Shown piece by piece: positions 18,409 to 27,709 of a stretch of 64,000 bases of DNA; positions within the stretch are counted from its first letter, which is position 1, and every line of letters starts with the position of its first letter. This DNA comes from Peribacillus frigoritolerans. Lineage in GTDB: Bacteria > Bacillota > Bacilli > Bacillales > Bacillaceae. The notes beneath the pieces were generated by a model. That model was not told the origin of the DNA. It did no database searches and was given only the letters and a program-made list of their open reading frames with translations. The DNA is taken from contig NZ_SMZY01000001.1 of NCBI RefSeq assembly GCF_004358755.1, forward strand, positions 1,362,796-1,426,795, written 5' to 3'. A program made the position numbers and the translations under genes.

Positions 18409-19368
18409 TTATTTAGATGCAGGCAGCCGTTCTTCATCCATGAGCATTGAGACAGAACCGAAAGAATAGCCCTTCTGTTTTATTGACTGAATCAATGTTT
18501 CTAAACTTCTAGACGTGGAATCAGTAGGATGCATAAGAATCATAGCACCATTATGAACCTTTTTAAGGACGCGTTCAACTAAAACGCCGGGTTCGGGCTT
18601 TTGCCAGTCAATCGTATCAACTGACCAAAGGACCGTCTCCATCTTAAATTCATCTGCTGCTGTAATCACGTCCTGCCTGAAGCTTCCGCTTGGAGGTGCG
18701 AACCAGACCGGGGCGGCGCCTGTTATCTCTTTGATGACTTCATTTGTTGAACCAATCTGTTTACGGATTTGGTCTGTTGTGATTCTTGCCATATCAGGAT
18801 GGGAATAAGAATGATTCCCGATTTCATGACCCGCTTCTTTTATTTTTTTGACAAGTACCGGATTTTCTTTTGCCCATCTTCCTTCAAGGAAAAAGGTAGC
18901 TTTTACTCCATGCTTATTAAGCACTTCAAGCATAGCTGGAAGATATTCATTTCCCCAGGCAACATTAATGAGAAACGAGACCATGGATTTATCAGGGTGC
19001 CCTCTGTAAATGGGAGCAGGCGGCAGGTCACCTAGGTGAACTTTTGGCTTAACCTGTCTGAAGACAAGCTGCTTTTCATCGAACTTCCCTTTTTTCTTCA
19101 TTTTTTTATACGACTCATCAATATCAACCGTTATGCCATTGTAGCCGGGAGTAGCTTTCCAGACGGTATGTATTTGAGCATCCTGTGCCGGCTTTTCATA
19201 GTCCTTTGCTTTTGCAGCTATCACCTGATAGAGCTCATCAGGCTGCTTTACAGCTGAAACATCTTCAACTTTGATTGTAGACACATAGGCTGATGTATAT
19301 GGATTCTGTATAATAGCACCAGTTACGATTATGATGAGCGCAATGCTTAATAAATGGAACCTCTTCAT
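18409..19368 (-). CDS. ylxY: Polysaccharide-deacetylase-family protein YlxY
   Basis: NodB-homology protein of 319 aa, the same length as B. subtilis YlxY. An N-terminal hydrophobic segment (residues 4-20) acts as signal or anchor, so the protein is extracytoplasmic. The NodB core covers about 128-310. The metal-binding second motif HSYSH is at 186-190. The first motif, normally TFDDGP with two catalytic Asp, reads SFLINVAWGN at 131-140, so deacetylase activity is doubtful. Start at ATG 19368 is supported by GGGGG 9-10 nt upstream and by the signal peptide; earlier in-frame codons are rejected. Confidence 0.88.
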   Translation of the reverse strand: MKRFHLLSIALIIIVTGAIIQNPYTSAYVSTIKVEDVSAVKQPDELYQVIAAKAKDYEKPAQDAQIHTVWKATPGYNGITVDIDESYKKMKKKGKFDEKQLVFRQVKPKVHLGDLPPAPIYRGHPDKSMVSFLINVAWGNEYLPAMLEVLNKHGVKATFFLEGRWAKENPVLVKKIKEAGHEIGNHSYSHPDMARITTDQIRKQIGSTNEVIKEITGAAPVWFAPPSGSFRQDVITAADEFKMETVLWSVDTIDWQKPEPGVLVERVLKKVHNGAMILMHPTDSTSRSLETLIQSIKQKGYSFGSVSMLMDEERLPASK

Positions 19369-19460
19369 GTTTGTCTTCCCCCTTTTTACTAGAAAATATG
19401 TACGAAGGGGACAAGGTAGAACATGTTGCATTAGATGCATTGGTTACCTGGAAAAATGCA

Positions 19461-19490
19461 AAAAGAAGCCAGACTAGCTTCTCTGGCTTC
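19461..19490 (-). terminator. Intrinsic terminator of pnpA
   Basis: 8-bp stem GAAGCCAG / CTGGCTTC with a 10-nt loop, then T5 on the minus strand, starting 6 nt after the pnpA stop. Confidence 0.85.
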
Positions 19491-19496
19491 TACACT

Positions 19497-21614
19497 TTAA
19501 GAATTTTGCTTTTCTTTTTCTTTCTCGTCACGAAGAACTGCTTTTCTAGAAAGATTGACGCGACCTTGTTTATCAATTTCAGTTACCTTCACAAGCAACT
19601 CATCACCGATTTTAACAACATCCTCAACTTTTCCAACGCGCTCTTCTGCGAGTTCAGAAATGTGTACTAAACCGTCTTTGCCATTGAATATTTCAACGAA
19701 AGCACCGAACTTTTCAACGCGCTTCACTTTTCCTAAATACATTTGTCCGACTACTACTTCGCGGACAATGTCTTCGATAATTTGCTTCGCTTTTTGATTC
19801 ATTTCCTCATTCGTTGACGAAATAAAGACTGTTCCGTCTTGTTCAATGTCAATTTTAACGCCAGTTTCTTCGATGATTTTATTGATTTGTTTACCGCTTG
19901 GTCCAATAACATCGCGGATTTTATCAGGATTAATCGCCATCATTAAGATTTTAGGAGCATATTGAGACAGCTCAGTGCGAGGCTCTTTGATCGTTGCAAG
20001 CATTGATTCAAGGATTTCCATGCGTCCTTTTTTAGCCTGAAGAAGAGCTTCTTCTAAAATTTCACGGGATAATCCCTCGATTTTAATGTCCATTTGAAGG
20101 GCAGTTACGCCTTTAGCCGTTCCTGCTACCTTAAAGTCCATGTCTCCAAGGTGATCTTCCATTCCCTGAATATCAGTCAGCACTGAGTAATGCTCTCCTG
20201 ATTTCACAAGTCCCATTGCAATCCCTGCTACAGGAGCTTTAAGAGGAACACCGGCATCCATCATGGCAAGTGTGCTTGCACAAATACTTGCTTGTGAGGT
20301 TGAACCGTTTGATTCAAGAACTTCTGATACAAGACGGACTGTGTACGGGAAATCCTTTTCAGAAGGAATGACAGGCTCAAGTGCTCTTTCGCCGAGCGCG
20401 CCATGGCCGATTTCACGTCGTCCAGGTCCGCGCATAAATCCAGTTTCCCCTACGCTGAACAGCGGGAAATTGTAATGATGCATGAAACGTTTTGTTTCTT
20501 CAATGCCAAGACCGTCAAGAATCTGCACATCCCCTAGTGCTCCAAGCGTACAAATGCTAAGCGCCTGAGTTTGTCCGCGTGTGAACAGACCTGAACCATG
20601 TGTGCGGGACAGTAATCCGACTTCAGAAGAAAGAGGGCGGATTTCGTCAATTTTACGTCCATCCGGGCGGACTTTATCTTCTGTGATCAGACGGCGGACT
20701 TCTTGTTTTACTAATTTCGAGAGGATTTCTTTCACTTGTTTAAGAGTGTCAGCTTCTGCTTCCTGCTCTTCAAAATGAGAAACGACTGTTTTCTTTACTT
20801 CATTAATTGCTTCTTCGCGTGCATGTTTTTCCTGCACTTGAATCGCTGAAAGCAGGTCTTTTTCAGCCATTTCACGAATGCTTGTCTCAAGATCAGCATC
20901 AAGAACATAGAGTTTCACTTCTGATTTTGCTTTCCCTACTTGAGCTGCAATTTCTTCCTGGAATGCAATCAGACGTTTGATTTCATTATGACCAAACATA
21001 ATAGCTTCAAGCATGATTTCCTCAGGAACTTCATTTGCTCCTGCTTCTACCATGTTAATGGCATCTTTTGTGCCTGCAACAATCAAGTTGATATCGCTTT
21101 TATCCATTTGGTCAACTGTAGGATTGATGACAAACTCATTATCCACACGGCCGACAACAACGCCTGCAATCGGACCTTCAAACGGAATGTCAGATACAGT
21201 TAATGCAAGGGATGAACCAAACATTGCAGCCATTTCAGATGAACAGTCCTGATCGACACTCATTACGATACTGACAACCTGTACTTCATTGCGGAAACCA
21301 TCTGCAAACAATGGACGCAATGGACGGTCAATCAAACGGCTTGCAAGGATTGCTTTTTCACTTGGGCGGCCTTCACGTTTAATAAATCCTCCAGGGATTT
21401 TACCAACGGCATACAGGCGCTCTTCATAATTGACAGTCAACGGGAAAAAGTCAACCGTTTTAGGTTCTTTTGATGCTGTTGCTGTACTTAATACAGCTGT
21501 GTCTCCATAGCGGATCAGTGCCGCGCCGTTAGCCTGTTTTGCCAGCTGGCCAACTTCTACGGTCAATTCTCTTCCAGCCCAATCAATGGAGAACACTTGT
21601 TTTTCTTGTCCCAT
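19497..21614 (-). CDS. pnpA: Polynucleotide phosphorylase
   Basis: 3'-5' phosphorolytic exoribonuclease of 705 aa, part of the mRNA degradation machinery. It has two RNase PH domains (about 10-145 and 310-545) joined by an all-helical linker. KH (about 553-612, containing [11 protein letters not shown]) and S1 (about 620-690, [13 protein letters not shown]) RNA-binding domains follow. The ATG at 21614 gives the MGQEK start and exact B. subtilis length. AGGAG is 11 nt upstream, a slightly long spacing. Upstream in-frame codons back to 21656 are not supported by homology. Confidence 0.97.
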   Translation of the reverse strand: MGQEKQVFSIDWAGRELTVEVGQLAKQANGAALIRYGDTAVLSTATASKEPKTVDFFPLTVNYEERLYAVGKIPGGFIKREGRPSEKAILASRLIDRPLRPLFADGFRNEVQVVSIVMSVDQDCSSEMAAMFGSSLALTVSDIPFEGPIAGVVVGRVDNEFVINPTVDQMDKSDINLIVAGTKDAINMVEAGANEVPEEIMLEAIMFGHNEIKRLIAFQEEIAAQVGKAKSEVKLYVLDADLETSIREMAEKDLLSAIQVQEKHAREEAINEVKKTVVSHFEEQEAEADTLKQVKEILSKLVKQEVRRLITEDKVRPDGRKIDEIRPLSSEVGLLSRTHGSGLFTRGQTQALSICTLGALGDVQILDGLGIEETKRFMHHYNFPLFSVGETGFMRGPGRREIGHGALGERALEPVIPSEKDFPYTVRLVSEVLESNGSTSQASICASTLAMMDAGVPLKAPVAGIAMGLVKSGEHYSVLTDIQGMEDHLGDMDFKVAGTAKGVTALQMDIKIEGLSREILEEALLQAKKGRMEILESMLATIKEPRTELSQYAPKILMMAINPDKIRDVIGPSGKQINKIIEETGVKIDIEQDGTVFISSTNEEMNQKAKQIIEDIVREVVVGQMYLGKVKRVEKFGAFVEIFNGKDGLVHISELAEERVGKVEDVVKIGDELLVKVTEIDKQGRVNLSRKAVLRDEKEKEKQNS

Positions 21615-21665
21615 ATAAGAATGAACTCCTCTCGTCATATAAGTCACAACATACAATTATGTATT

Positions 21666-21714
21666 ATTATGAACCATTTAAATTCAACATATCAATGTTA
21701 TTCCGGTATGTAAA
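21666..21714 (-). promoter_or_regulatory. Candidate sigma-A promoters for pnpA
   Basis: Two overlapping matches are seen on the minus strand. P1: TTTACA (21714-21709), 17 bp, TATGTT (21691-21686), with TG at the extended -10. P2: TTGATA (21695-21690), 18 bp, CATAAT (21671-21666). Both lie after the rpsO terminator and 50-100 bp before the pnpA start. Confidence 0.55.
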
Positions 21715-21846
21715 TAGATCGCGTGAAAATCTTATTGTTTATTCAAATAGAATATATAAATTTCCGCATTCATGAAAGCTGCAGCGCCAGGGTCCCCGGT
21801 CTGAAACGATCAGGCCAAAACGCTCCTGCTTTCTTATTTTAATACA

Positions 21847-21874
21847 CTAAAAAAGCGGGAATTCTCCCGCTTTT
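21847..21874 (-). terminator. Intrinsic terminator of rpsO
   Basis: 10-bp stem AAAAGCGGGA / TCCCGCTTTT with a 4-nt loop, continuing as T6 on the minus strand, 6 nt after the rpsO stop. It ends the long rimP-to-rpsO gene series. Confidence 0.9.
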
Positions 21875-21880
21875 CAAAGA

Positions 21881-22150
21881 TTATCGGCGTAAACCAAGCT
21901 TGTTGATTAGATCGCGATAACGAGTTACGTCATTATTGCGCAGGTACGTCAAAAGATTACGGCGTTTACCTACCATTTTCAAAAGACCGCGACGTGAATG
22001 GTGGTCTTTCTTATGAACACGTAAATGTCCATTAAGATTGTTAATATCCTCAGTTAGGATAGCGATTTGAACTTCTGGAGAACCAGTGTCCGTATCATGC
22101 GTTCTGTACTCAGTGATAATTTCATTCTTACGTTCTTGAGTGATTGCCAT
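21881..22150 (-). CDS. rpsO: 30S ribosomal protein S15
   Basis: Ribosomal protein S15 of 89 aa, a primary 16S rRNA binder in the platform. It shows the family core [20 protein letters not shown] at 20-39 and [12 protein letters not shown]. The ATG at 22150 follows a strong AAGGAGGTGAATAGG. The track of in-frame codons upstream (to 22168) would only add residues overlapping that Shine-Dalgarno. It has its own candidate promoter and terminator. Its place before pnpA matches the order in most bacteria. Confidence 0.98.
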   Translation of the reverse strand: MAITQERKNEIITEYRTHDTDTGSPEVQIAILTEDINNLNGHLRVHKKDHHSRRGLLKMVGKRRNLLTYLRNNDVTRYRDLINKLGLRR

Positions 22151-22242
22151 CCTATTCACCTCCTTCATTTAAAAACCCCAATTACCGAGCAAACGTTGGT
22201 GAATCGTTTTGCCAAGCAATGGTTATAAAAGTTACAAGTATT

Positions 22243-22271
22243 AGAATACTATTATTCGTGGAATAAGGCAA
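22243..22271 (-). promoter_or_regulatory. Candidate sigma-A promoter for rpsO
   Basis: Minus strand TTGCCT (22271-22266), 17-bp spacer, TATTCT (22248-22243), four of six matches in each box. It lies between ribC and rpsO, giving a leader of about 85 nt that could hold S15 control elements. Confidence 0.4.
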
Positions 22272-22274
22272 GTG

Positions 22275-23225
22275 TTAATCTTGCAGATCTTGAAAAAATT
22301 GCTCAGCGGAAGCTTTGTCTTTCCCGATCTGCTGGATCAGTTCGTCAATGGAACCGAATTTTTGCTCGCTTCTTATCCGTTTATACCAGAATATAGAAAC
22401 ATTCTTTCCATATATAGATTTATTAAACTCAAAAATATGAACTTCGATGCTTGGTTTTAGTTTTTTTTCATCGTAAAAGGTAGGTTTGTAGCCAATGTTA
22501 CATACTCCATTGTAAATCTCTTCCCCGATTTGAAATCTGACAGCATATACCCCTGTAGGCGGGATGATATATGCCCCGTCAAGCTCTATATTAGCCGTTG
22601 GAAACCCGATTGTTCTTCCGCGCTTATCTCCGTGAATCACCGTTCCGTTTACCTTGTGAGGCCTGTTCAGAAGGCGTGATGCATACTCCACATCCCCGTT
22701 TCTCAGTACCTCCCTGATCAAAGTTGAACTGATTTTCCGGTCATGATCAGTCTGCTTGGTGATTGTCGTCTGTTCAAAAGCGTTTCTTGAATGAAACGGC
22801 AAGGTTTCCATCGTTCCTTTGCCAAGTCTTCCATAGGAATAATCAAAGCCTGCAATCACATGTTTTACATTCAGGCGGATAATATATTGGTCTACAAATT
22901 CCTGGGGAAGCAATGCTGCAAATTCTTCGGAAAATTGAACGATAAAAAGATAATCAATTTCAAGTTTTTCAACTAAATCAATTTTGTCCCGGAGGGTTGT
23001 AATCGCTTCGACGTGCTGAATATTTCTTCTTAAAACGACCGAAGGATGAGGATCAAACGTCATAACTGCACTTTTTAATCCTTTTTCTTCTGCTGTTTTT
23101 TTTGCTGTCAATATGACTTCCTGATGCCCACGATGAACGCCGTCAAAATAGCCAAGCGCCATTGCCAGCTGGGGCATTTCTATGTCGTTTAAAGAGTGCG
23201 GATGCGTTAGTTTGATCGTTTTCAC
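22275..23225 (-). CDS. ribC: Bifunctional riboflavin kinase / FAD synthetase
   Basis: Enzyme of 316 aa (RibF/RibC) that makes FMN and then FAD from riboflavin. The N-terminal adenylyltransferase has the nucleotidyl-transfer motif GYFDGVHRGHQ at about 26-36 and a later SSTLIREVLRNGD segment. The C-terminal flavokinase domain (about 180-310) shows GRTIGFPTANIE. The start codon is GTG at 23225 with AAAGGTG upstream. In B. subtilis RibC also affects the FMN riboswitch indirectly by setting FMN levels. No FMN riboswitch is seen here, as expected for this locus. Confidence 0.95.
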   Translation of the reverse strand: MKTIKLTHPHSLNDIEMPQLAMALGYFDGVHRGHQEVILTAKKTAEEKGLKSAVMTFDPHPSVVLRRNIQHVEAITTLRDKIDLVEKLEIDYLFIVQFSEEFAALLPQEFVDQYIIRLNVKHVIAGFDYSYGRLGKGTMETLPFHSRNAFEQTTITKQTDHDRKISSTLIREVLRNGDVEYASRLLNRPHKVNGTVIHGDKRGRTIGFPTANIELDGAYIIPPTGVYAVRFQIGEEIYNGVCNIGYKPTFYDEKKLKPSIEVHIFEFNKSIYGKNVSIFWYKRIRSEQKFGSIDELIQQIGKDKASAEQFFQDLQD

Positions 23226-23266
23226 TCGTGTTTCACCTTTTCTGTATCAGCTTTCTTCCCGCCAGG

Positions 23267-24181
23267 TCAGATGACTAGGACTTTGGAAGGTTTAAGGAAG
23301 TGGGGTTTTTCAGGATGCTGCTTGTATATCGCAAGGCAGGTTCCCTGTTCATCATAAACGGCAATAGAATCTTCAGCCGCATACTGTTCAAAACCAGACG
23401 GAACCTCAAGCACCGCACCATTTTTCACTTTCTTTGCTAATGTATCATTTATGGACAATTTGGGCAAATGATTTAAAGCTGTACTGATCGGGATGAGTAT
23501 ATCCTGCAGTCTGCCCTCTTCTGCCATTTCTTCGATGTCTTCAAAGGTGTGGCATTGATCAATTAAAAACGGTCCTGAAGCTGTTCTGATTAAATGCGAC
23601 ATATGGGCAGGAAAGCCCAATTTTCCGCCAATCATCACAGCAAGTGTTCTTACATATGTACCCTTGGAACATTGAACTTTAAAACGGAAAGAAACGGTAT
23701 CTTCTTTGATTTCTATGTCAGATAAAAGGGTCATTTCGTGAATCGCGATTTTTCTCGATGGCCGTTCAATTGTCTGCCCTGCTCTAGCATATTCGTACAG
23801 TTTTTTTCCTCCTATTTTTACCGCTGAATACATCGGAGGCACCTGATCGATTTCACCTGTAAGAGACTTTAGCGCTTCTAGGACATCTTCTTTAGTAATA
23901 ACCGTATCCACTTTCTTCTTTTCAACAACTTCTCCGGAGGAGTCCTCTGTCGTTGTTGAGAATCCAAGGGTAACTTCTGCTTCATATGTTTTAGATGCTG
24001 CCGTTAAATATTCAACAATCTTAGTTGCCCGTCCAAGGCAGACAGGCAGAACTCCTGTGACATCTGGATCGAGCGTTCCGGTATGACCGACTTTTTTTGT
24101 CCTGGCAATTCGTCTCATTTTAGCAACACAGTCATGTGATGTCATTCCGGCAGGCTTATTTATTAATAAAACACCTTCCAT
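23267..24181 (-). CDS. truB: tRNA pseudouridine(55) synthase
   Basis: TruB of 304 aa, which converts U55 of the T-loop of tRNAs to pseudouridine. The catalytic Asp is D38 in HTGTLDPDVTG, next to the N-terminal LINKPAGMTSHD motif. A C-terminal PUA-like domain is expected from length. It lies 42 bp before ribC and after rbfA with a hairpin between, the usual infB-rbfA-truB-ribC order. Confidence 0.96.
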   Translation of the reverse strand: MEGVLLINKPAGMTSHDCVAKMRRIARTKKVGHTGTLDPDVTGVLPVCLGRATKIVEYLTAASKTYEAEVTLGFSTTTEDSSGEVVEKKKVDTVITKEDVLEALKSLTGEIDQVPPMYSAVKIGGKKLYEYARAGQTIERPSRKIAIHEMTLLSDIEIKEDTVSFRFKVQCSKGTYVRTLAVMIGGKLGFPAHMSHLIRTASGPFLIDQCHTFEDIEEMAEEGRLQDILIPISTALNHLPKLSINDTLAKKVKNGAVLEVPSGFEQYAAEDSIAVYDEQGTCLAIYKQHPEKPHFLKPSKVLVI

Positions 24182-24220
24182 TACGCTTTCCGCCCTTCTT
24201 CATCCAGTAAGATTACATAA

Positions 24221-24247
24221 ACGAAAAGGATAGACTGATGTCTATCC
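24221..24247 (-). terminator. Intra-operon hairpin between rbfA and truB
   Basis: Perfect 8-bp stem GGATAGAC / GTCTATCC with a 4-nt loop, then TTTTCGTTT on the minus strand, just past rbfA. It is likely a partial terminator that lowers truB-ribC expression (inference). Confidence 0.6.
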
Positions 24248-24254
24248 TCTCCCT

Positions 24255-24611
24255 TTAATCTTCCTGCTTGTTTTCTTGATTAATTTCGTGGATCAATGTT
24301 TCGATCCGGTTTCCATAATCAACGGATTCATCAAATTCAAAAAGGATTTCAGGTGTTTTTCTCAGCCTAATGCGCTGGCCGATTTCAGAACGGATAAAGC
24401 CTTTTGCTTTTGCAAGGCCTTTTAAAGTGTTTTCTCTCTTTTCTTCATCTCCAAGAACTGAAATGTAGACTTTTGCAATTTGCAGATCTCCTGACACTCT
24501 TACATCTGTAACAGTAACAAATCCAATACGGGGATCTTTAATTTTCCGGCTGATAATCTCGCCTAATTCTTTTTTCATTTGTTCGCCGACTCTGTTCGCT
24601 CGTAAACTCAT
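24255..24611 (-). CDS. rbfA: Ribosome-binding factor A
   Basis: 30S maturation and cold-shock factor of 118 aa with a type-II KH fold. Visible family segments are [15 protein letters not shown] near the N-terminus, [19 protein letters not shown] and the C-terminal [18 protein letters not shown]. It binds the 30S neck near helix 1 of 16S rRNA (family knowledge). The ATG has AGGTGAT upstream. It is the seventh gene of the rimP-nusA operon, 15 bp after ylxP. Confidence 0.96.
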   Translation of the reverse strand: MSLRANRVGEQMKKELGEIISRKIKDPRIGFVTVTDVRVSGDLQIAKVYISVLGDEEKRENTLKGLAKAKGFIRSEIGQRIRLRKTPEILFEFDESVDYGNRIETLIHEINQENKQED

Positions 24612-24626
24612 GCTATCACCTCACTG

Positions 24627-24905
24627 TTAAAGCCAATCAAACGAGGTTACAGTGCGTTCAATCTCCGGAAAAGAATCAATCATAGCGAGAGCTTTGTTCA
24701 ATTCTTTTTCTGTTTGAACTTTATTTGATGTGATGGCGACGATGCCAATCTTGGTTCTCTGCCATGTGTCCTGAAAATCAATTTCTGAAACAGAGACATT
24801 GTGCCTCTGCTTCAGCCTCATCAAAATGCGCTGTAAAACAGCCCGTTTGTCCTTCAATGATTGTGCATCATAAATCATGCACTCACATTCTGCATATCCA
24901 ATCAC
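24627..24905 (-). CDS. ylxP: DUF503 protein YlxP
   Basis: 92-aa conserved protein with a ferredoxin-like fold predicted for DUF503. It carries the [26 protein letters not shown] segment typical of the family. It probably acts in ribosome biogenesis, judging only by its fixed place between infB and rbfA; no activity is assigned. The start is GTG at 24905, which overlaps the infB stop (GTGA), so translation depends on infB. Confidence 0.88.
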   Translation of the reverse strand: MIGYAECECMIYDAQSLKDKRAVLQRILMRLKQRHNVSVSEIDFQDTWQRTKIGIVAITSNKVQTEKELNKALAMIDSFPEIERTVTSFDWL

Positions 24906-27094
24906 TTGCGCTCAATTTCTTCCATGACGTATGCTTCGATGATATCTCCTTCTTTGATATCATTGAAGTTTTTAATCGTAATCCCGCACTCATAGTTTTG
25001 CGCAACTTCTTTTACATCATCTTTAAAACGTTTCAGAACGTCCACTTCACCTTCAAAGACAACGACTCCGTCGCGAATAACACGGATGCTGCTGTCGCGG
25101 GTGATTTTGCCGTCTGTTACATAAGAACCGGCAATTGTACCGATTTTAGATACTTTAATTGTTTGACGGACTTCAACTTGACCGATGACTTTTTCTTCAA
25201 ATTCAGGGTCAAGCATTCCCTTCATTGCTGCTTCAATTTCTTCAATTACTTTGTAGATGATGCGGTGGAGACGAATGTCTACTTTTTCTGCATCAGCCGT
25301 TCTCTTAGCATTCCCATCAGGGCGCACGTTAAATCCGATGACAATCGCGTTTGAAGCAGAAGCTAAAATAATGTCAGATTCCGTGATTGCTCCAACACCC
25401 GTAAGGATAATTTTCACTTTAACGCCTTCTACATCAATTTTTTGAAGAGAAGCAGCCAAAGCTTCAGCAGAACCTTGAACGTCTGCTTTGACGATCAGGT
25501 TGATATCTTTGATATCGCCTTGTTTAATTTGTTCAAACAGGTCATCAAGGCTTAATTTCGCGCCTTCTTTACGCTGTTCATCAAGCTGCTTGCTTGCACG
25601 CGCTTCTCCAACCTGGCGGGCTTTTTTCTCATCAGTGAAGACCATGAACTGATCTCCTGCCTGAGGTACATCGCTTAGACCTGTAATCTCAACAGGTGTT
25701 GAAGGTCCTACTTCTTTCACACGGCGTCCAAGGTCATTGACCATTGCACGGACACGTCCGAAAGTATTACCCACTACGATTGAGTCACCTACGCGAAGTG
25801 TACCATTTTGAACAAGAAGTGTTGCAACTGAACCGCGGCCTTTATCAAGCTGAGCTTCAATAACCGTTCCTGTTGCTGCACGGTTTGGATTTGCTTTCCA
25901 TTCTTCTACTTCACTGACAAGAAGGATCATTTCAAGCAATTCATCGATCCCGTCGCCTGATAAAGCTGAAAGCGGAACAAAAATTGTGTCCCCGCCCCAT
26001 GCTTCAGATACTAAACCGTATTCAGTCAGTTCCTGCATCACGCGGTCAGGGTTTGCCGATTCTTTATCCATTTTGTTTACAGCTACAATGATTGGAACCT
26101 CAGCCGCTTTAGCATGGCTGATTGCTTCCACTGTTTGAGGCATAACGCCGTCATCAGCAGCTACGACAAGGATTGTAATATCTGTTACTTGAGCACCGCG
26201 GGCACGCATTGTTGTAAACGCGGCATGTCCGGGAGTATCAAGGAATGTAATTTTTTTGTTGTTTACAACAACCTGATAGGCACCGATATGCTGAGTGATT
26301 CCGCCAGCTTCGCCTGCAGTTACTTTTGTATTTCGGATTGAGTCGAGTAAAGTTGTTTTACCATGGTCAACGTGACCCATAATTGTAACAACCGGAGGAC
26401 GGATTTGAAGCTGATCCTCTTGATCCTCTGTTGCATAGCCTTCAAATTCAGTTACGTCAAATACGATAACTTCTTCAACTTCCACACCATACTCGCCGGC
26501 AATCAATTCGATTGAATCTTTATCAAGATCCTGATTGATTGTTGCCATGACGCCAAGCATAAATAATTTTTTAATGATCTCAGAAGGCTCTTTATGAAGC
26601 TTTCCTGCCAATTCTCCTACTGTAAGGCTGCCTGTAAAAGTAATTTTGCTCGGCATTTCCTTTTTAGGCTGAACAGGTGCTGCTCCCTGAGGTCTGCGCT
26701 GATTATTATTGCTGTTGTTTTTCTTGTTGCCGAAATTCTTCTTGTTATTATTGTTGCGGTTATTGTTGTTATTATTTGATTTTCCCTGCTGGCTAAAAGG
26801 CTTGCTGCCGCCTTTTGCTGCTGCTGGTTTAGTTGGATTAGCCGGTTTTGTGTTGTTAGTATTCTCTTGTTTTTGCATAGGCGTTTTGTGATCTTCCCTT
26901 TGTTTGACAGAAATGGATTTAGTTGTTTCTTTCTTATCTGCCTTGTATTTTCCGTCCAGTTTGACAATTATATGATCGTCAATTGTTGACATATGGTTGC
27001 TGACTTCAACATTCATACTCTGCAAGGCTGTAATAACATCCTTGCTTGATATGTTTTGTTTTTTTGCATATTCGTAAACTCTCATTTTCGTCAT
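24902..27094 (-). CDS. infB: Translation initiation factor IF-2
   Basis: GTPase of 730 aa that places initiator tRNA on the 30S subunit and promotes subunit joining. The N-terminal IF2-N domain (1-55) is followed by a low-complexity linker with an Asn/Lys-rich tract at about 106-133. A second IF2-N element (about 150-200) comes next. The G domain has G1 GHVDHGKT at 240-247, G3 DTPGH and G4 NKMD. Domains II, III and IV end with the fMet-tRNA binding C-terminus. The ATG at 27094 has GGGGGTGACC upstream. It is cotranscribed with rplGA 19 bp upstream. Confidence 0.97.
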   Translation of the reverse strand: MTKMRVYEYAKKQNISSKDVITALQSMNVEVSNHMSTIDDHIIVKLDGKYKADKKETTKSISVKQREDHKTPMQKQENTNNTKPANPTKPAAAKGGSKPFSQQGKSNNNNNNRNNNNKKNFGNKKNNSNNNQRRPQGAAPVQPKKEMPSKITFTGSLTVGELAGKLHKEPSEIIKKLFMLGVMATINQDLDKDSIELIAGEYGVEVEEVIVFDVTEFEGYATEDQEDQLQIRPPVVTIMGHVDHGKTTLLDSIRNTKVTAGEAGGITQHIGAYQVVVNNKKITFLDTPGHAAFTTMRARGAQVTDITILVVAADDGVMPQTVEAISHAKAAEVPIIVAVNKMDKESANPDRVMQELTEYGLVSEAWGGDTIFVPLSALSGDGIDELLEMILLVSEVEEWKANPNRAATGTVIEAQLDKGRGSVATLLVQNGTLRVGDSIVVGNTFGRVRAMVNDLGRRVKEVGPSTPVEITGLSDVPQAGDQFMVFTDEKKARQVGEARASKQLDEQRKEGAKLSLDDLFEQIKQGDIKDINLIVKADVQGSAEALAASLQKIDVEGVKVKIILTGVGAITESDIILASASNAIVIGFNVRPDGNAKRTADAEKVDIRLHRIIYKVIEEIEAAMKGMLDPEFEEKVIGQVEVRQTIKVSKIGTIAGSYVTDGKITRDSSIRVIRDGVVVFEGEVDVLKRFKDDVKEVAQNYECGITIKNFNDIKEGDIIEAYVMEEIERK

Positions 27095-27113
27095 ATGGTC
27101 ACCCCCAAGAAAT

Positions 27114-27416
27114 TTAATCGAGCAAGGTTTTCATTTTTGCAGCAAAGCCTGCATCAACTAATGCCACAACTACTCGAGCATCCTTTCCAATCGCCTGACC
27201 TAACAGGTACCGATCCGGGACCGAGACAACAGGAATGTTGTAAAAACTGCATTTATCATGAACCTTTTTAGCAGTATTTTCTGATGCATCTTTTGAGAGC
27301 AGAACAAGTTTTGCACGTGATTGTCTAACTTCTTTGATGACAAGTTCTTCTCCTGAAACAATCTTTCTTGCCCGATTTGCTAAGCCCAATAAGGACATCC
27401 ATTGATGCTTTACCAT
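27114..27416 (-). CDS. rplGA: L7Ae-family ribosomal protein YlxQ (RplGA)
   Basis: 100-aa kink-turn-binding protein of the L7Ae/L30e/S12e family (B. subtilis YlxQ/RplGA). It shows the family segments [16 protein letters not shown] at 9-24 and [19 protein letters not shown]. subtilis YlxQ binds k-turns in vitro, but its exact cellular RNA is not settled. The ATG at 27416 comes 4 nt after the rnpM stop. Its Shine-Dalgarno (AAGGAG) lies inside the end of rnpM, suggesting coupled translation. Confidence 0.9.
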   Translation of the reverse strand: MVKHQWMSLLGLANRARKIVSGEELVIKEVRQSRAKLVLLSKDASENTAKKVHDKCSFYNIPVVSVPDRYLLGQAIGKDARVVVALVDAGFAAKMKTLLD

Positions 27417-27420
27417 ACCA

Positions 27421-27696
27421 TTAATGTTTCTCCTTCTCAGCTAGCTGAAGCAATTCTTCGTAGATGGCATCTTCAATTTTTACTTGCAGGTGATTAGCCA
27501 GTACATTCTTCTTTTTAGCTTGTAAAATACAGTCTTTATCAAGTGAGAGGTAAGCTCCGCGTCCGTTTTTCTTGCCTGTAGGATCAACGGAAACTTCTCC
27601 TTCTTTTGAACGGACAATACGAACAAGTTCTTTTTTCGGCTTCATTTCCCCAGTTGCCACGCATTTGCGCAGCGGAACTTTTCTTTGATTGTTCAC
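27421..27696 (-). CDS. rnpM: YlxR-family RNA-binding protein RnpM
   Basis: 91-aa YlxR (DUF448) protein. It carries the family motif [21 protein letters not shown] at residues 9-29 and [12 protein letters not shown], and is strongly basic overall. B. subtilis YlxR was recently described as RnpM, a modulator of RNase P. The start is GTG at 27696 with AGAGGTGAGG upstream; an ATG 2 nt before it is out of frame. It lies between nusA and rplGA as in other Bacillaceae. Confidence 0.9.
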   Translation of the reverse strand: MNNQRKVPLRKCVATGEMKPKKELVRIVRSKEGEVSVDPTGKKNGRGAYLSLDKDCILQAKKKNVLANHLQVKIEDAIYEELLQLAEKEKH

Positions 27697-27709
27697 ATTG
27701 CCTCACCTC

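Noticed and set aside
23226-23266. FMN riboswitch upstream of ribC
   Set aside because: The truB-ribC gap is 41 bp, far too short.
24764-25354. Plus-strand open frame of 196 codons
   Set aside because: It lies antisense to ylxP and infB, has a Cys/Phe-rich composition typical of reversed coding strands, no ribosome site, and no family resemblance.
26617-26967. Minus-strand open frame of 116 codons within infB
   Set aside because: Alternate frame through the Asn-rich repeat and flanking DNA of infB; the repeat removes stops in several frames.
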